Assembly: GCA_031367345.1 (NCBI GenBank)
Contig: JANLPR010000097.1
Span: 1-51,806 of the forward strand
Reading direction: 5' to 3'
Length of the DNA: 51,806 bases
Origin: JADKIH01 sp031367345
GTDB taxonomy: Bacteria; Bacteroidota; Bacteroidia; AKYH767-A; 2013-40CM-41-45
Shown: positions 41,688-50,285 of the stretch, one piece after another
Layout: each line of letters begins with the position of its first letter
How positions within the stretch are numbered: position 1 is the first letter of the stretch
Translations under genes and position numbers: made by a program
The notes under the pieces: model-generated
Databases searched by the model: none
Told to the model about the DNA's origin: nothing
What the model saw: only the letters and a program-made list of their open reading frames with translations

Positions 41688-42284
41688 CAACAATTCTCTA
41701 ATCGACGAATAGGTATTCGGAAAAACAACAGAACGAATTTCTTCGTCATTCAGCCATTCGACTTTTGTAATCCCTTCTTCCAATTGAGGTACTAAATCTT
41801 GATTACCTTCCACCTCCATCTTATACCAATGTGTCACTTTCAAAATAGATCGACCTTTCTCATGGTAAGTATGATACGTTTTTTTTATCTCGTTCTTTAA
41901 CTTTAAATTCTTCAACCCACATTCTTCTTCTACTTCACGTAATGCAGTAACATCGGGCGTCTCATCATATTCCGCTTTACCTTTTGGTAGATCCCATTTC
42001 CCATTCCTAAAAATAAAAAGCTTCTCCCCTTTTTCATTCTCAACTAAACCTCCTGCAGCTTCTATCAATACATAATGTGAAACAAAATTTTTCCAACTCT
42101 CTTCTTCATTGTTGCTTAAATAAACAATGCTTTTTTCATCTCCCGACTCTAATTTCTTTATTATGTCTTCAACACTCACTTTCTCGTCGCTCATCACAGC
42201 TATTCTCTCTGCCTTATTGTCTTTGTATTCATACACATTCGCAAATAAAAGACGACGATCGTTGACATACACCACTTTTCTCAT
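41679..42284 (-). CDS. NUDIX hydrolase
   Basis: A 201-residue protein. Residues 1-75 form an N-terminal domain without known motif (MRKVVYVNDRRLLFANVYEY). A NUDIX domain follows with an exact Nudix box, GKAEYDETPDVTALREVEEE followed by CGL, matching GX5EX7REUXEEXGU, and the lead-in GGLVENEKGEKLFIFRNGKW. It would hydrolyse a nucleoside diphosphate linked to another group; the substrate is not predictable. It is divergent from pyrE. Confidence 0.9.
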   Translation of the reverse strand: MRKVVYVNDRRLLFANVYEYKDNKAERIAVMSDEKVSVEDIIKKLESGDEKSIVYLSNNEEESWKNFVSHYVLIEAAGGLVENEKGEKLFIFRNGKWDLPKGKAEYDETPDVTALREVEEECGLKNLKLKNEIKKTYHTYHEKGRSILKVTHWYKMEVEGNQDLVPQLEEGITKVEWLNDEEIRSVVFPNTYSSIRELLTA

Positions 42285-42371
42285 TTTGCAAATCTCGTTA
42301 TTTTCACCCCAACATCCTGTATGTTGAAAAACTTTTTAACCTCCAATCTCCTTTAATAGTTGCCTTATTCG

Positions 42372-42379
42372 TACGTTTG
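42372..42379 (+). promoter_or_regulatory. TAnnTTTG promoter box of pyrE
   Basis: TACGTTTG is an exact match and ends 4 nt before the pyrE ATG at 42384. Transcription would begin at or next to the start codon. Confidence 0.5.
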
Positions 42380-42383
42380 CACT

Positions 42384-43037
42384 ATGTCTGTAAATGTTAT
42401 TACTTCCAAAAAAATTGCTGAGCTTCTGTTACAGATCAAAGCCATTAAGCTTCAACCAGAGAATCCATTTACTTGGGCCTCCGGGTGGAAGTCGCCCATT
42501 TATTGCGATAACCGAATTGCACTTTCTCATCCCAAAGTTCGCACATTCATTCGTCAGGCACTCGTTACCGCTATTGAAGAAAATTACGGAAAACCAGATG
42601 TTATTGCCGGCGTTGCCACTGCTGCTATTGCTCAAGGTGCTCTTGTGGCTGAATCGATGGAACTTCCATTTGTTTATGTTCGCTCTTCGCCTAAAGATCA
42701 TGGTCGCCAAAATTTAATTGAAGGTGAACTTTCTTCCGGTCAATCAATCGTTGTTATCGAAGACTTAATCAGCACCGGTAAAAGTTCTCTCAAAGCTGTG
42801 CAGTCGCTACGTGATGCCGACTGCAAAGTGAAAGGAATGATTTCTATTTTCACTTATGGTTTTCCGCAAGCCGAATCTAATTTCAATGATGAAAACTGTC
42901 CGGTTATCTCCCTCTGCAATTACGACACTCTACTTTTACAAGCAGTAGAATCCAATTACATTAAATCGAAAGATCTCGATATACTCAAACAATGGAAAGA
43001 ACAGCCGGAACTATGGACCGGATTAATTTCTCAATAA
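42384..43037 (+). CDS. pyrE: Orotate phosphoribosyltransferase
   Basis: Converts orotate and PRPP to OMP in pyrimidine synthesis. The 217-residue protein has NPFTWASGWKSPIYCDNR, GVATAAIAQGALVA, YVRSSPKDHGRQNLIEG and the PRPP-binding VVIEDLISTGKSS. I chose the ATG at 42384 (MSVNVITSKKIAELL) because the upstream open codons contain the promoter box, and homologues begin near this point. The mRNA is probably leaderless or nearly so. Confidence 0.95.
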   Translation: MSVNVITSKKIAELLLQIKAIKLQPENPFTWASGWKSPIYCDNRIALSHPKVRTFIRQALVTAIEENYGKPDVIAGVATAAIAQGALVAESMELPFVYVRSSPKDHGRQNLIEGELSSGQSIVVIEDLISTGKSSLKAVQSLRDADCKVKGMISIFTYGFPQAESNFNDENCPVISLCNYDTLLLQAVESNYIKSKDLDILKQWKEQPELWTGLISQ

Positions 43038-43046
43038 TTTATTTCA

Positions 43047-43436
43047 ATGACACGAATCGAAAGTGATGTAAAATCAGTTAATCAATCGGCTGCGACTATC
43101 TTTAATCAGCTCAGTAATTTTAATAATTTCGAAAAGCTGATGCCTGAACAAGTGACTAACTGGACTTCAACTGAAGACGAATGCAGTTTTACCATTGCAG
43201 GAATGGCCTCTTTAGGAATGAAAATAGTGGATAAAACTCCGAACTCGCTCATTAAAGTTACTCGAAACGGAAAAGCACCTTTCGATTTCAATCTGGATTG
43301 CATAATCAAAGAAACCGGAATCGAAAGCTGCGATGTGCAACTGGCTTTTGACGCCGACCTCAACCCCATGTTAAAAATGATGGCCGTAAAACCGCTTACG
43401 AACTTTTTGAATTTATTGGTTGGTCGACTCAGCTGA
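43047..43436 (+). CDS. SRPBCC (START-like) family protein
   Basis: A 129-residue protein with the helix-grip pattern of the SRPBCC superfamily: an N-terminal strand and helix (IESDVKSVNQSAATIFNQLS), a central beta sheet (CSFTIAGMASLGMKIVDKTP) and a C-terminal long helix (LKMMAVKPLTNFLNLLVGRL). It would bind a hydrophobic ligand in its cavity; the ligand is unknown. It begins 9 nt after pyrE. Its TGA abuts the stop of birA. Confidence 0.82.
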   Translation: MTRIESDVKSVNQSAATIFNQLSNFNNFEKLMPEQVTNWTSTEDECSFTIAGMASLGMKIVDKTPNSLIKVTRNGKAPFDFNLDCIIKETGIESCDVQLAFDADLNPMLKMMAVKPLTNFLNLLVGRLS

Positions 43437-44207
43437 TCATGACAATCCGAGGTATTTTATCTCTCTTAAATCATAAAATCTCATATCGCCTTCTTCGTCT
43501 TCAATCTTGAGTAAACCTTGATTATCGACACCTTTTATACATCCCGGAAATCGCCCCTTTTTATCTTCGTAAAAAGCCCATTCTTCACAGCGGAAGAGTG
43601 ACTTTTGATAGTCGGCATCTAGCGTTGTTTTTTCTCCCCGTTTTAATTGTAGGTAACGCGCTTCAATCGAATTACACAAACCATTGAAAATACCCTCGAG
43701 CGAATAATTGCTAGGAAGAATAAGTCCCAAGGATGTTGGATTAGGCAATGTTTGTGGAAAGTCAAGCTGATTCACATTTAATCCGATTCCTAAAATGCTA
43801 TTCGTAATTACAGAGGTAGTGATAGTATTCTCAACCAAGAGCCCTCCTATTTTTTTGTTTTTCCAGTAAATATCGTTTGGCCATTTTATACTGCAATCGG
43901 AACCAACTAAGGAAAGAATAAAATCATAAACTCCCAAAGCGTAGGTTTTATTCAGCAAAAACAAATTGCGTGGACCTACAAAAGTGGGATAGAAGGCGAA
44001 ACTGACCAATAAATTCTTCCTATCTTCACTTATCCACCTGGATCCAATTTGCCCACGACCCGAATTTTGTGAAATAGCTCTTATGGCGCAGCCTTCAGCG
44101 ACTATTTGCGACTTTAAAAGTTGCGATAAGTACGAATTGGTAGAATCGACCGATTCCAAAATAATTGCCTGCCGACCTGTGAATAAGGTTGTTAACTCTT
44201 TCTGCAT
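43437..44207 (-). CDS. birA: Biotin--[acetyl-CoA-carboxylase] ligase
   Basis: Attaches biotin to the carboxyl-carrier protein. The 256-residue protein has the catalytic domain only: QNSGRGQIGSRWISEDRKNL near residues 47-66, IKWPNDIYW, KKIGGLLVEN and the IGLNVNQ segment. It has no N-terminal helix-turn-helix, so it does not act as a biotin repressor. It is convergent with the SRPBCC gene (stops overlap in TGATCA) and divergent from rsfS. Confidence 0.93.
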   Translation of the reverse strand: MQKELTTLFTGRQAIILESVDSTNSYLSQLLKSQIVAEGCAIRAISQNSGRGQIGSRWISEDRKNLLVSFAFYPTFVGPRNLFLLNKTYALGVYDFILSLVGSDCSIKWPNDIYWKNKKIGGLLVENTITTSVITNSILGIGLNVNQLDFPQTLPNPTSLGLILPSNYSLEGIFNGLCNSIEARYLQLKRGEKTTLDADYQKSLFRCEEWAFYEDKKGRFPGCIKGVDNQGLLKIEDEEGDMRFYDLREIKYLGLS

Positions 44208-44265
44208 AATAAATGATCCTTACTATATGATTGACGTATATTTATATTGACTACAATATTTTACC

Positions 44266-44273
44266 TATTTTTG
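44266..44273 (+). promoter_or_regulatory. TAnnTTTG promoter box of rsfS
   Basis: TATTTTTG, with a TTG element 16 nt upstream (44247-44249). It lies inside the upstream extension of the open frame, which supports the later ATG at 44309 as the rsfS start. Confidence 0.5.
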
Positions 44274-44308
44274 CGTCAGCAAATAAAAAAACCAACCCAC
44301 ATCTCTTG

Positions 44309-44725
44309 ATGATCAAAAAGACAAAATCTCCTACTCGCAAATTAGTTAAAAAACCAATTCAAAAAATAAATGATGCAGAACTATTACGCGATCTAGTCAT
44401 TGAAGGCATGCAAGAGAAAAAAGCAAAAGAAATTGTTAGTATAGATCTCAGAAATCTGAAGAACTCTGTAGCCGACTTCTTCATCATTTGTCATGCTGAC
44501 TCAAAAACTCATACCGACGCCATTGCTAGATCTGTTGAAGAATTTGTCTTTAAAAAACAAAAAGAAAATCCATTTCACAAAGAAGGCCAGGGGAACTCTG
44601 AATGGTTGCTTTTAGATTATCTGAATGTGGTTGTACACATTTTCCAAAAAGAAAAACGCGACTACTACGGAATAGAACGTCTTTGGGCTGATGCAGAAAT
44701 TCAAACGATTGCCGGTAACTATTAA
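44309..44725 (+). CDS. rsfS: Ribosomal silencing factor RsfS
   Basis: Binds ribosomal protein uL14 and blocks joining of the subunits when nutrients are short. The 138-residue product has a Lys-rich N-terminus (MIKKTKSPTRKLVKKPIQKI) and the RsfS core AKEIVSIDLRNLKNSVADFF, the HTDAIARSVEEFV helix and WLLLDYLNVVVHIFQKEKRD followed by YYGIERLWADA. I prefer the ATG at 44309 because of the promoter position; the frame is open from 44231. It begins the rsfS-ftsH run. Confidence 0.92.
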   Translation: MIKKTKSPTRKLVKKPIQKINDAELLRDLVIEGMQEKKAKEIVSIDLRNLKNSVADFFIICHADSKTHTDAIARSVEEFVFKKQKENPFHKEGQGNSEWLLLDYLNVVVHIFQKEKRDYYGIERLWADAEIQTIAGNY

Positions 44726-44813
44726 TCCATTCATCTGTTAATAAATGACTATTTGTCTGAGTTAGCTATCAAGGCATAACTCTTGACTATTAAAATCAAC
44801 TTTTTATATCTAA

Positions 44814-46883
44814 ATGAGCGAACAACGTAAAAGCGAGAACAAAGAAAATTCTCCAAAGAACAATACAGGAAAAAAATTTCCGGGTGGTAATAAATTTAAC
44901 TTCAATTTTTATTGGATCTATGGTATCATTATAGTTGCCTTAATTATTTCCCAGATATTCCAAATGGGATCTACGGAAATTCAGATTAATACTGATGCTT
45001 TTGAAAAAACCATGCTCTCGCAACACGATGTGCAAAAAATTGTGGTGACCGATGGTATTGCCCACATCACTATTAAGAAAGATTCGTTGTTAAAAAAACC
45101 GCTTTACGAAAAAGTGCGCTACAAAAGCTGGCCTCAAATGGTCAACGACGGCCCCCATTTCCGAGTAAACACAGGACCGGTTGAGCTATTCGCTAAAAAG
45201 GTGGATGAAGTGCAAAAAGATTTTCCGGAAAACGACAGAATCAGCATCGACTACGAACAAGACAAAACCGGTTATTGGGAATTCCTGATGAACTGGATCA
45301 TTCCAGCTATTGCAATTGTTTTTCTATGGATGTTCCTTATGCGAAAAGTTGGTGGTGGCGGGGGCGGAAGCCAGATCTTTAATATCGGAAAATCGAAAGC
45401 TCAACTTTTCGATAAAGATCTTCAAGTGAAGGTTACCTTCAATGATGTAGCCGGACTAGAAGAAGCGAAATTGGAAGTGATGGAGATCGTCGATTTCTTA
45501 AAGAATCCCAAAAAATACACTACGCTTGGAGGTAAAATTCCTCGTGGCGCCTTGCTTGTTGGTCCTCCGGGAACAGGGAAAACGTTACTTGCCAAAGCGA
45601 TGGCCGGTGAAGCACAAGTTCCTTTCTTCTCATTGTCGGGATCAGACTTCGTTGAAATGTTTGTTGGTGTTGGTGCTTCGCGTGTACGTGATCTTTTTCG
45701 TCAAGCAAAAGAAAAAGCCCCTTGTATTATTTTCATCGATGAGATAGATGCAATTGGTCGAGCTCGGGGAAAATCACCTTCGTTTTCTTCGAATGACGAA
45801 CGTGAAAGTACCTTAAACCAATTACTAACAGAGATGGATGGTTTTGGTAGCAACTCAGGTGTAATTATTGTTGCCGCTACTAACCGTGCCGACATCCTGG
45901 ATCGTGCATTATTGCGTCCGGGTCGTTTCGATCGTCAGATCTATGTAGAACTTCCCGACTTAAACGGTCGACGTGAAATTTTCAACGTTCACTTAAAGCC
46001 GTTGAAGATTGTAATAGCGCTCGACATCGACTTTTTAGCACGACAGACACCCGGTTTCTCCGGAGCAGATATTGCAAACGTTTGTAACGAAGCAGCCTTA
46101 ATTGCTGCAAGAAAAAATAAAACAGCTATTGAAAAACAAGACTTCCTTGATGCAGTAGATCGTATCATTGGTGGATTGGAAAAGAAAAATAAAATCGTTT
46201 CTCAGCACGAGAAAAAAGTAATTGCTTATCACGAATCTGGACATGCTGCAGTTAGCTGGTTGTTGGAATATGCACATCCATTAATTAAAGTAACCATAGT
46301 TCCTCGAGGAAATTCATTAGGTGCTGCTTGGTATTTACCCGAAGAAAGACAGATTACTACGACAGAACAAATAATGGACGAGATTTGTGCTGCATTAGGC
46401 GGAAGAGTTGCCGAAGAAATTATTTTCGGTAAAATTTCTACAGGCGCTTTAAGTGATCTAGAAAAAATTACAAAGCAAGCGTATGCAATGGTTACTATCT
46501 ATGGCTTGAACGAAAAAATTGGAAACATTAGTTTTTACGATTCATCGGGACAACAAGAATACACTTTCGGTAAGCCTTACAGCGAAAAGACTGCACAAAC
46601 AATTGATGAAGAAGTTAAGATCTTAATTGATGGCGCCTATGCTCGTACGAAAAAAATATTGTTAGAAAATAAAGAAAAATTACACATTCTTGCAGGAAGA
46701 TTGCTTGAGAAAGAAGTGCTATTCAAAGAAGATCTTGAGAACATTTTTGGCAAACGACAATGGGAAGATAAAAGCGAAATGGCACATTTTAATAATTCTG
46801 TAGCAGCCGGAGAAACGATTCCTAATATTGTTACTAATCCGACTCCCGACAACTCGGGATTCACTCCGCCAACAATAGCTTAA
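44814..46883 (+). CDS. ftsH: ATP-dependent zinc metalloprotease FtsH
   Basis: A membrane-bound AAA+ protease that removes misfolded membrane proteins and short-lived regulators. The 689-residue protein has two N-terminal helices (about 32-50 and 156-175) around a periplasmic domain, then the AAA domain with Walker A GPPGTGKT near 249, Walker B IIFIDEIDA and the pore-loop FVEMFVG. The zinc site HESGH lies near 470-474, and the C-terminal part follows. Length and motifs are normal. The polar, Pro/Thr-rich C-terminal tail is typical. Confidence 0.97.
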   Translation: MSEQRKSENKENSPKNNTGKKFPGGNKFNFNFYWIYGIIIVALIISQIFQMGSTEIQINTDAFEKTMLSQHDVQKIVVTDGIAHITIKKDSLLKKPLYEKVRYKSWPQMVNDGPHFRVNTGPVELFAKKVDEVQKDFPENDRISIDYEQDKTGYWEFLMNWIIPAIAIVFLWMFLMRKVGGGGGGSQIFNIGKSKAQLFDKDLQVKVTFNDVAGLEEAKLEVMEIVDFLKNPKKYTTLGGKIPRGALLVGPPGTGKTLLAKAMAGEAQVPFFSLSGSDFVEMFVGVGASRVRDLFRQAKEKAPCIIFIDEIDAIGRARGKSPSFSSNDERESTLNQLLTEMDGFGSNSGVIIVAATNRADILDRALLRPGRFDRQIYVELPDLNGRREIFNVHLKPLKIVIALDIDFLARQTPGFSGADIANVCNEAALIAARKNKTAIEKQDFLDAVDRIIGGLEKKNKIVSQHEKKVIAYHESGHAAVSWLLEYAHPLIKVTIVPRGNSLGAAWYLPEERQITTTEQIMDEICAALGGRVAEEIIFGKISTGALSDLEKITKQAYAMVTIYGLNEKIGNISFYDSSGQQEYTFGKPYSEKTAQTIDEEVKILIDGAYARTKKILLENKEKLHILAGRLLEKEVLFKEDLENIFGKRQWEDKSEMAHFNNSVAAGETIPNIVTNPTPDNSGFTPPTIA

Positions 46884-46917
46884 TCAATTTCAACGGAAGC
46901 TTATCAATAGTAAGTGT

Positions 46918-47565
46918 ATGCAAGATACTACATCACGCGAAAAAATATTAAAGAAAATACGCAAAGCGTTAATTCATAAAACGAATCAACGCTTCCCTAC
47001 AATTGATTGGGAAAAGAATGTGTATGCCGATTCAGGTGACTCGCTCGAAGAAAAATTTGCTCGTGCTTTTACAAAAGTTGGAGGACAATTTGTTTTTTGC
47101 GAGAGCGAATTGGAGTTTTTGGAAAATGTAATTACGCTTGCTCAAGAAAATAAATGGAAGCAATTCTATTGCCGAGAAAATAAAATTCTTGAGTTTATGG
47201 ATCAGATTGGTTTTCCGTATACGAAAGAAGATAAGAGTTTCCCTGAAGGAATGGTTGCTATCACTTCTTGTGAAGCACTGGTTGCTCGTTTAGGTGCAAT
47301 TATGATCTCAAGCAAATTGGGAAGTGGTAGAAAATTATTTGTCGTTCCTACAGTGCATATCATTATGGCTTATACATCGCAACTTGTTCCTGAGCTGAAA
47401 GATGCATTGACGATGATTAAAACAAAATACAACGATCAATTGCCTTCGTTGATTGCTTCAATTAACGGACCGAGCCGAACGGCTGACATTGAGAAAACAC
47501 TTGTAACTCCGGCACATGGGCCGCGCGATATTTTTGTTTTCTTGATTGACGACTCAACAAAATAA
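46918..47565 (+). CDS. LUD domain protein (LutC/YkgG-like)
   Basis: A 215-residue LUD-domain protein with MVAITSCEALVARLGAIMIS, GSGRKLFVVPTVHIIMAYTS and the closing THGPR-like TPAHGPRDIFVFLIDD. The family acts in lactate utilisation (LutC) but many members, like this one without lutA or lutB beside it, have unknown roles. In Bacteroidota a LUD gene commonly lies between ftsH and cdsA. It is followed 3 nt later by the DUF2007 gene. Confidence 0.88.
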   Translation: MQDTTSREKILKKIRKALIHKTNQRFPTIDWEKNVYADSGDSLEEKFARAFTKVGGQFVFCESELEFLENVITLAQENKWKQFYCRENKILEFMDQIGFPYTKEDKSFPEGMVAITSCEALVARLGAIMISSKLGSGRKLFVVPTVHIIMAYTSQLVPELKDALTMIKTKYNDQLPSLIASINGPSRTADIEKTLVTPAHGPRDIFVFLIDDSTK

Positions 47566-47568
47566 TGT

Positions 47569-47772
47569 ATGGAAGGATGGGTAGTCGTTTATTCAAGCAA
47601 CTTACAACATCGAGTTGATATCGTAGTTGAAGTATTAAAAGACCAAGGTATTAGTGCTGTGCCAATCGACAAACGAGACTCAAGTTATATTATGCTTGGC
47701 GAAATAGAATTATATGTAAAAAACGATGATGCTATTCTTTCTAAAGTCATCATAGAACAAAATCAACTGTGA
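47569..47772 (+). CDS. DUF2007 family small protein
   Basis: A 67-residue protein, MEGWVVVYSSNLQHRVDIVV through GEIELYVKNDDA, with the ferredoxin-like alpha/beta pattern of DUF2007 (annotated as putative signal-transducing). The function is unknown. It overlaps cdsA by 4 nt (GTGA), so it is translationally coupled to it and belongs to the same operon. Confidence 0.85.
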   Translation: MEGWVVVYSSNLQHRVDIVVEVLKDQGISAVPIDKRDSSYIMLGEIELYVKNDDAILSKVIIEQNQL

Positions 47773-48581
47773 GTAATTTAACCCAACGATTTATTACCGG
47801 ATTTATAGGTGTAGCAATTGTACTAAGCGCTATCTTTTACAGTGAGCTTACTTCTTTGCTCTTGATAATGTTCATTTCCTCAATGTCGTTATTCGAATTT
47901 TACAAACTTTCTAAAAACGACAACATACATCCGCATGTTGTTTTAGGAATCTCCATTGGCGCAATTCTTTTTCTTCCATTACTATTTGGCACGTTCATGC
48001 AAAATATTAATCTGCTTCCTTTATTATTTATACTCCCTTATTTTATTTTCATTCGTGAACTGTATTCAAAATCCGAAAAACCTTTCACAAACATAGCTTA
48101 TACATTACTCGGAAATATTTATATCTCCGCTCCAATGTTTATGTTCTTCCTTATCTCTTTTCAAGGATCAGGAGAAAATTATAAGCCGATGAATTTATTC
48201 GGTTACTTTTTTATTCTTTGGGCAAATGATATTGGTGGTTATACTGCCGGTCGCATTTGGGGAAAACACAAATTGTTTGAACGTATCAGTCCGAAAAAAA
48301 CATGGGAAGGTTTTGTTGGAGCAGGAGTACTTTCGTTTGGAATGGGATTTCTCATCGCTCATTATTGTACCGCTTTTTCACTCACACAATGGTTAGTCAT
48401 TGCCGGAATTATTTTCATCACCGGTGTTTTGGGCGACTTAGTAGAATCGATGTTCAAACGAAGTTTAGTTATTAAAGACTCCGGATCACTGCTACCCGGG
48501 CACGGTGGATTCTTAGATCGCTTCGACGGATTATTTCTCTCTGCTCCGTTTGTATTTTTCTATCTGACTATGTTTGCTTAA
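47769..48581 (+). CDS. cdsA: Phosphatidate cytidylyltransferase
   Basis: Makes CDP-diacylglycerol from phosphatidate and CTP, the branch point of phospholipid synthesis. The 270-residue membrane protein has about eight helices and the family signature SPKKTWEGFVGAGVLS, the metal-binding region WANDIGGYTAGRIWGKHKLF, GDLVESMFKRSLVIKDSGSL and LPGHGGFLDRFDGL. It starts with GTG at 47769. It works upstream of the phosphatidylserine decarboxylase encoded at 50286. Confidence 0.96.
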   Translation: MSNLTQRFITGFIGVAIVLSAIFYSELTSLLLIMFISSMSLFEFYKLSKNDNIHPHVVLGISIGAILFLPLLFGTFMQNINLLPLLFILPYFIFIRELYSKSEKPFTNIAYTLLGNIYISAPMFMFFLISFQGSGENYKPMNLFGYFFILWANDIGGYTAGRIWGKHKLFERISPKKTWEGFVGAGVLSFGMGFLIAHYCTAFSLTQWLVIAGIIFITGVLGDLVESMFKRSLVIKDSGSLLPGHGGFLDRFDGLFLSAPFVFFYLTMFA

Positions 48582-48899
48582 TAATTCTCTAGTTTATTTT
48601 CAGATTAAAATATGATTTATTTTTCTTCGAGGAAAATCTTTCCTCGATTAACAAACCTATTTTAATAGTAAGTCTTTTATAGATTGTGTTTACTCCTCCT
48701 ATTTTTACACGAAAGCCAATCACTTTTCTTAGCGTGGAACAAACCCCGAAAACGCTTTACAGTGGCGTAATTTGAAGCTTCAATAGAATATATATACAAA
48801 TAGACGGTTTACCTGAAAACTTCATGATTATAAATAACTGTTTACCAGCTCATTAATTGCGTCAAATAGTTAAAAATAACGTGCTTATTTAAAAATTTC
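48582..48899. other. Intergenic region with a strong hairpin
   Basis: About 320 nt between cdsA and the gdh promoter. TCGAGGAAA (48627-48635) pairs perfectly with TTTCCTCGA (48639-48647) around a 3-nt loop. It has no adjacent T-run but may end the cdsA transcript. I see no gene or other repeat here. Confidence 0.55.
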
Positions 48900-48907
48900 T
48901 AGCTTTG
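48900..48907 (+). promoter_or_regulatory. TAnnTTTG promoter box of gdhA
   Basis: TAGCTTTG is an exact match to the -7 consensus and lies about 45 nt before the chosen ATG at 48953. It overlaps the upstream part of the open frame, ruling out a start at 48905. Confidence 0.5.
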
Positions 48908-48952
48908 TCGCCCCAAATATCAACTATGATTCAGGAAGTAGAAAAAACAATA

Positions 48953-50206
48953 ATGTCAACTGACACAAACAATCCGTATGAGTCGATGATCAGACGTTTC
49001 GACGTCGCTGCGCAGATTATGAAGCTGGATGAAGACACATACAACATTCTTAAAACTCCGCACCGCCAATACCTGGTAAGCTTACCGGTAAAAATGGATA
49101 ACGGCAAAGTTCAAGTTTTTGAAGGTTATCGTATCATTCATAACTGTAGTCGTGGCCCTTCGAAAGGTGGCATCCGATATTCAATGGAAGTAAACCTTGA
49201 TGAAGTAAAAGCATTAGCAGCATGGATGACATGGAAGTGTGCTATTGCTGACATTCCTTATGGTGGAGCTAAGGGTGGAATCACTGTAGATCCTACACTT
49301 CTTTCAGAAGGAGAACTAGAACGCTTAACACGTGCGTATACTGCTGCAATGGTAGATGTATTCGGAGTAGATAAAGATATTCCTGCACCTGATGTAGCTA
49401 CGGGCCCAAGAGAAATGGCTTGGATCGTAGATGAATATAGCAAACTAAAAGGTGCTTTCACTCCGGGAGTTGTTACAGGCAAGCCGCTTGATCTTGGTGG
49501 ATCAGAAGGACGAGTTGAAGCAACCGGTCGTGGTGTAACAGTTGCAGCTATCGAGTTAATGAAAAAAATAAAAATGGATCCTAAAAATGCAACCGCTGCC
49601 ATTCAAGGTTTCGGAAACGTTGGATCTATTACTGCAAAGCACATGCACGAACACGGAATGCGTGTAGTGGCAATAAGCGATCACACAGGTGCATTTTTCA
49701 ATGCAGACGGAATTGATATCACAAAAGCTATTGCTTACCGCGATTCAAATAAAGGAACTTTGAAAGGATTTAAAGATGCAAAGGAAATATCTAAAGACGA
49801 TTTACTCACACTAGATGTAAACGTGCTTGCTCCTTGCGCATTAGAAAATCAAATTACTCAAGTAAATGCAGAACAAGTAAAAGCGCAAATAATTGTTGAA
49901 GGTGCTAACGGTCCTATTACAGCCGGTGCCGATGAAATACTTGCAGCAAAAGGCATTCATGTTATTCCTGATATCCTTGCCAATGGCGGAGGAGTTACAG
50001 TTTCATATTTTGAATGGACACAAAATCGTTTCGGTTATTATTATCCGGTAGACGAGATCAACAAGCGTGCTGACCGTTCGATGATCAATGCATTCCAAAA
50101 TATTTGGGCTACATCTATTAAGCACGGAGTTACTTTACGAATTGCTGCTTACATTTTTGCTCTTGAGAAAGTGGCTAAGTCACTAAAATCGAGAGGTAGT
50201 TATTAA
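48953..50206 (+). CDS. gdhA: Glutamate dehydrogenase (Glu/Leu/Phe/Val family)
   Basis: Interconverts glutamate and 2-oxoglutarate plus ammonia. From the ATG at 48953 (MSTDTNNPYESMIRRFD) the product has 417 residues. The substrate domain has GPSKGGIRYSMEVNLDEVKA and the catalytic-lysine region WKCAIADIPYGGAKGGI. The nucleotide domain has AAIQGFGNVGSITAKHM and IVEGANGPITAGADE. I chose this ATG because GGAAG lies 14 nt upstream and homologues start at the same place; an ATG at 48926 is possible. Cofactor choice is not certain from the motif. It has its own promoter and terminator. Confidence 0.95.
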   Translation: MSTDTNNPYESMIRRFDVAAQIMKLDEDTYNILKTPHRQYLVSLPVKMDNGKVQVFEGYRIIHNCSRGPSKGGIRYSMEVNLDEVKALAAWMTWKCAIADIPYGGAKGGITVDPTLLSEGELERLTRAYTAAMVDVFGVDKDIPAPDVATGPREMAWIVDEYSKLKGAFTPGVVTGKPLDLGGSEGRVEATGRGVTVAAIELMKKIKMDPKNATAAIQGFGNVGSITAKHMHEHGMRVVAISDHTGAFFNADGIDITKAIAYRDSNKGTLKGFKDAKEISKDDLLTLDVNVLAPCALENQITQVNAEQVKAQIIVEGANGPITAGADEILAAKGIHVIPDILANGGGVTVSYFEWTQNRFGYYYPVDEINKRADRSMINAFQNIWATSIKHGVTLRIAAYIFALEKVAKSLKSRGSY

Positions 50207-50224
50207 GCTTTAACAATAAAAATC

Positions 50225-50252
50225 AAAGGAGGCGCATTGTCTCCTTTTTTTA
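50225..50252 (+). terminator. Intrinsic terminator after gdhA
   Basis: AAAGGAG pairs with CTCCTTT (50225-50231 and 50241-50247), followed by a T-run. Confidence 0.88.
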
Positions 50253-50285
50253 TTTCTATTCATTCATCTCTCTAAAAAAAATAAT

